Positions 61,899 through 64,000 of a stretch of DNA of 64,000 bases are shown here, one piece after another (positions within the stretch are counted from its first letter, which is position 1; each line of letters opens with the position of its first letter). A program made the translations under genes and the position numbers. The DNA is from Pseudoduganella plicata (lineage in GTDB: Bacteria; Pseudomonadota; Gammaproteobacteria; Burkholderiales; Burkholderiaceae_D), in contig NZ_CP038026.1 of assembly GCF_004421005.1 (NCBI RefSeq), positions 2,108,001 to 2,172,000 on the forward strand, in the 5' to 3' direction. The notes under the pieces are model-generated. The model did no database searches, had not been told where the DNA came from, and saw only the letters and a list, made by a program, of their open reading frames with translations.

Positions 61899-63371
61899 AT
61901 GGCTCTCACCGACTTTGACCTGGTTCTGTTTGGCGGCAGTGGCGATCTCTCGATGCGCAAACTGCTCCCTGCGATGTTCTCCCGCGACCTGTGCGGCGAC
62001 CTGCCGCCAACGGCCCGCATCATCTGCATCGGCCGGCACGACAACACCACGGAAGAATTCATCGACACGGTCAACGCGACGTCGCGCCCGCACATCAAGT
62101 CGAACAAGGCCACGCCGGAAGCGTGGGAGCGGTTCACGCGCCGGATCGTCTACGTATCCGTCAACGCCACCGACTCGGGCTCCTACCAAAGCCTGGCCGC
62201 CGCCCTGCGCGACCAGCCCGGCCTGACGCGCGTGTACTACCTGGCGACGCCGCCGGCGCTGTTCGCGCAGATCTGCGACAACCTGAAGGAAAACGGCCTG
62301 GTCACGCCGGAATCGCGCGTGGTGCTGGAAAAACCGCTGGGCCGCGACCTGGAATCGGCCAAGCAGATCAACCGCGAAGTGGGCGAAGTGTTCGAGGAAT
62401 CGCAGATCTACCGGATCGACCACTACCTGGGCAAGGAAACGGTACAGAACCTGCTGGCGCTGCGCTTCGGGAACATCCTGTTCGAGCCGCTGTGGCGCCG
62501 CGAATGGATTTCGGACGTGCAGATCACCATTGCCGAGAAGTTGGGCGTGGGCAACCGCATCGGCTACTACGACACGTCCGGCGCGCTGCGCGACATGCTG
62601 CAGAACCACCTGCTGCAACTGCTGTGTATCGTGGCGATGGAGCCGCCGGCGTCCACGGCGCCCGATGCCGTGCGCGATGCCAAGCTGCAGGTGCTGCGCT
62701 CGCTGAAGCGCTTCACGCCGACCACGCTGGCGCAGAACATCGTGCGCGGCCAGTACCGCGCCGGCCACGTGGACGGCCAGGCCGTGCCGAGCTACCGCGA
62801 CGAGCCGGAAGCGCCGCAGCATTCGCGCACCGAGACGTTCGTGGCGATGAAGGCGGAAATCGACACGTGGCGCTGGGCCGGCGTGCCGTTCTACCTGCGC
62901 ACGGGCAAGCGCATGGCCGACAGCCTGGCCGAGATCGTCGTGCGCTTCAAGCAGATCCCGCACTCGATCTTCAACCAGCCGACATCGTCGTTCCAGCCGA
63001 ACTCCCTCGTCATCCGCCTGCAGCCGGACGAAGGCCTGCGCATGAACCTGATGGCCAAGACGCCGGGCGAAGGCATGCGCCTGAAACCGGCCGAGCTGGA
63101 ACTGGACTTCCGCGAAACCTTCAAGACGCCCCGCATGGACGCCTACGAGCGCCTGCTGCTCGACGTGCTGCGCGGCCAGCTGACGCTGTTCATGCGCGGC
63201 GACGAACTGGAAGCGGCGTGGGAATGGGTCGAACCGATCCTGAACAACTGGGAACAGGACGACACGGCACCGCTGCCTTACACGTCCGGCACGTGGGGCC
63301 CGGCCGCGGCCAGCGCGCTGATCGGCCGCGACGGCCTGCAGTGGCGCGAGGAAGCGCTGCCGGAAGACTGA
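61899..63371 (+). CDS. zwf: Glucose-6-phosphate 1-dehydrogenase
   Basis: Oxidises glucose-6-phosphate to 6-phosphogluconolactone with NADP, feeding both the pentose-phosphate and the Entner-Doudoroff route. The 490-residue protein has the coenzyme loop FGGSGDLSMRKLLPAMF near residue 10, EKPLGRD at about 144-150 and the active-site signature RIDHYLGKE (172-180) with the substrate-binding His and Lys. The end is WEWVEPILNNWEQ and YTSGTWGPAAASALI. The gap to the lactonase gene is 94 bases and holds two operator-like repeats, so zwf probably has its own promoter. Confidence 0.96.
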   Translation: MALTDFDLVLFGGSGDLSMRKLLPAMFSRDLCGDLPPTARIICIGRHDNTTEEFIDTVNATSRPHIKSNKATPEAWERFTRRIVYVSVNATDSGSYQSLAAALRDQPGLTRVYYLATPPALFAQICDNLKENGLVTPESRVVLEKPLGRDLESAKQINREVGEVFEESQIYRIDHYLGKETVQNLLALRFGNILFEPLWRREWISDVQITIAEKLGVGNRIGYYDTSGALRDMLQNHLLQLLCIVAMEPPASTAPDAVRDAKLQVLRSLKRFTPTTLAQNIVRGQYRAGHVDGQAVPSYRDEPEAPQHSRTETFVAMKAEIDTWRWAGVPFYLRTGKRMADSLAEIVVRFKQIPHSIFNQPTSSFQPNSLVIRLQPDEGLRMNLMAKTPGEGMRLKPAELELDFRETFKTPRMDAYERLLLDVLRGQLTLFMRGDELEAAWEWVEPILNNWEQDDTAPLPYTSGTWGPAAASALIGRDGLQWREEALPED

Positions 63372-63441
63372 TCGGACTATCTTGGGCTTGCCACCATCCC
63401 CATCGCAGTTGACACCGCAGCCGACGCAGCTGACACCACTG

Positions 63442-64000
63442 ATGCTATTGGACTCCATCCGCACGCAGCTCGACTCGCTGTCCAAATCGGAACGCAAGGT
63501 CGCGCTGGCGGTGCTCGACAATCCGTCGCGCACCGTCAGCTCGAACATCACGGCGCTGGCAAAAAGCGCGGCGGTGTCCGAGCCCACCGTCGTGCGCTTC
63601 TGCCGCACGCTCGGCTACGACGGCTGGCATGAGTTCAAGCTGAAGCTGGCGCAGGGGCTGGCGCTCGCCCTGCCCGGCCTGAACGAGGCGCCGTCGCAAG
63701 GCGACCTGGCGTCGGATCTCGTCAATAAGATCTGCAGCCGTTCCATCAACACGCTGCTGGACCTGCGCAACAACCTGCACCACGAACCCGTCCAGGCGGC
63801 GCTGGACATCCTGTCGCGCGCCAAGAAGATCGAGTTCTACGGCCAGGGCACGTCCGGCATCGTGGCGGCCGATGCCCAGCACAAGTTCTTCCGCTCGGGC
63901 GTCCCCACGGTTGCCTACTCCGACCCGGCGATTCACAGCATTGCCGCCGCGCTGCTGAAAAAGGGCGACTGCGTTGTCGCCATCTCCCAACGCGGCAACA
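63442..64000 (+). CDS. hexR: HexR/RpiR-family transcriptional regulator, truncated by window edge
   Basis: The frame starts MLLDSIRTQLDSLSKSERKVALAVLDN and is open to the last base of the window (186 codons). Residues 1-75 form an RpiR-type helix-turn-helix with ITALAKSAAVSEPTVVRFCRTLGYDGWHEFKLKLAQ. From about residue 115 a SIS domain follows (AKKIEFYGQGTSGIVAADAQHKFF, AISQRGN), which binds phosphosugars such as KDPG in HexR. The gene lies 70 bases after zwf, and operator-like sites precede edd, pgi and zwf, so it is the likely repressor of this block. The C-terminus and the DNA beyond 64000 are not visible. Confidence 0.9.
   Translation, partial: MLLDSIRTQLDSLSKSERKVALAVLDNPSRTVSSNITALAKSAAVSEPTVVRFCRTLGYDGWHEFKLKLAQGLALALPGLNEAPSQGDLASDLVNKICSRSINTLLDLRNNLHHEPVQAALDILSRAKKIEFYGQGTSGIVAADAQHKFFRSGVPTVAYSDPAIHSIAAALLKKGDCVVAISQRGN

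Overview
The window is a GC-rich bacterial chromosome segment. Gene content points to a betaproteobacterium of the Oxalobacteraceae (Massilia / Duganella / Pseudoduganella type): PEP-CTERM surface proteins, a complete Entner-Doudoroff block with a HexR/RpiR regulator, paired Hsp20 genes, HrpA, an ImuA-ImuB-DnaE2 mutasome and a large chemotaxis operon. The genus is inferred from memory of such genomes, not computed. I saw no rRNA, tRNA, CRISPR array, prophage or intact IS.

Region 1 (1-9.9 kb): a truncated acetyltransferase gene, then dnaE2 behind a perfect LexA box, a PhzF-like gene, and a TonB receptor followed by a cpdB-like lipoprotein nucleotidase and a coupled Sel1-repeat lipoprotein. A 227-bp inverted-repeat element (9898-10124) separates this from the next block. 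Region 2 (10.1-25.6 kb): a CoaD-like/HD-phosphohydrolase fusion, an envelope-stress-like set (DegP, OmpR-type regulator, histidine kinase), two tandem hsp20 genes with ROSE-type RNA thermometers, an M61 peptidase, a frameshifted glutathione transferase, an acetyltransferase, an alpha/beta hydrolase, a degenerate minisatellite, imuA-imuB behind a second perfect LexA box, an esterase and a PRC-barrel protein.

Region 3 (25.7-34.1 kb): hrpA, divergent argA-yggX, a secreted GH5 endoglucanase and rpiA. Region 4 (34.2-47.5 kb) is signalling. A plus-strand set encodes a receiver, a CheC phosphatase and a diguanylate cyclase, followed by a CHAD protein. The minus-strand operon reads MCP-like, cheY, STAS, cheA, mcp, mcp, cheW, cheR, cheB. 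CheA carries two tandem copies of a 24-residue motif resembling the c-di-GMP-binding MshEN motif, next to a diguanylate cyclase gene, which is the most interesting observation here.

Region 5 (47.8-56.2 kb) is surface and regulation: a nidogen-like PEP-CTERM protein divergent from a LuxR regulator, a winged-helix/NB-ARC regulator tail-to-tail with a 1140-residue Gly/Ala-rich PEP-CTERM protein, and the collapsed remnant of a related PEP-CTERM gene. Region 6 (56.5-64 kb) is central carbon metabolism: edd-eda on one strand and pgi, an SMP-30/gluconolactonase, zwf and the start of hexR on the other, with HexR-like operators before edd, pgi and zwf. Several gene ends carry related palindromes built on gggacag/ctgtccc or gacaggc/gcctgtc, apparently a dispersed intergenic repeat family acting as terminators.
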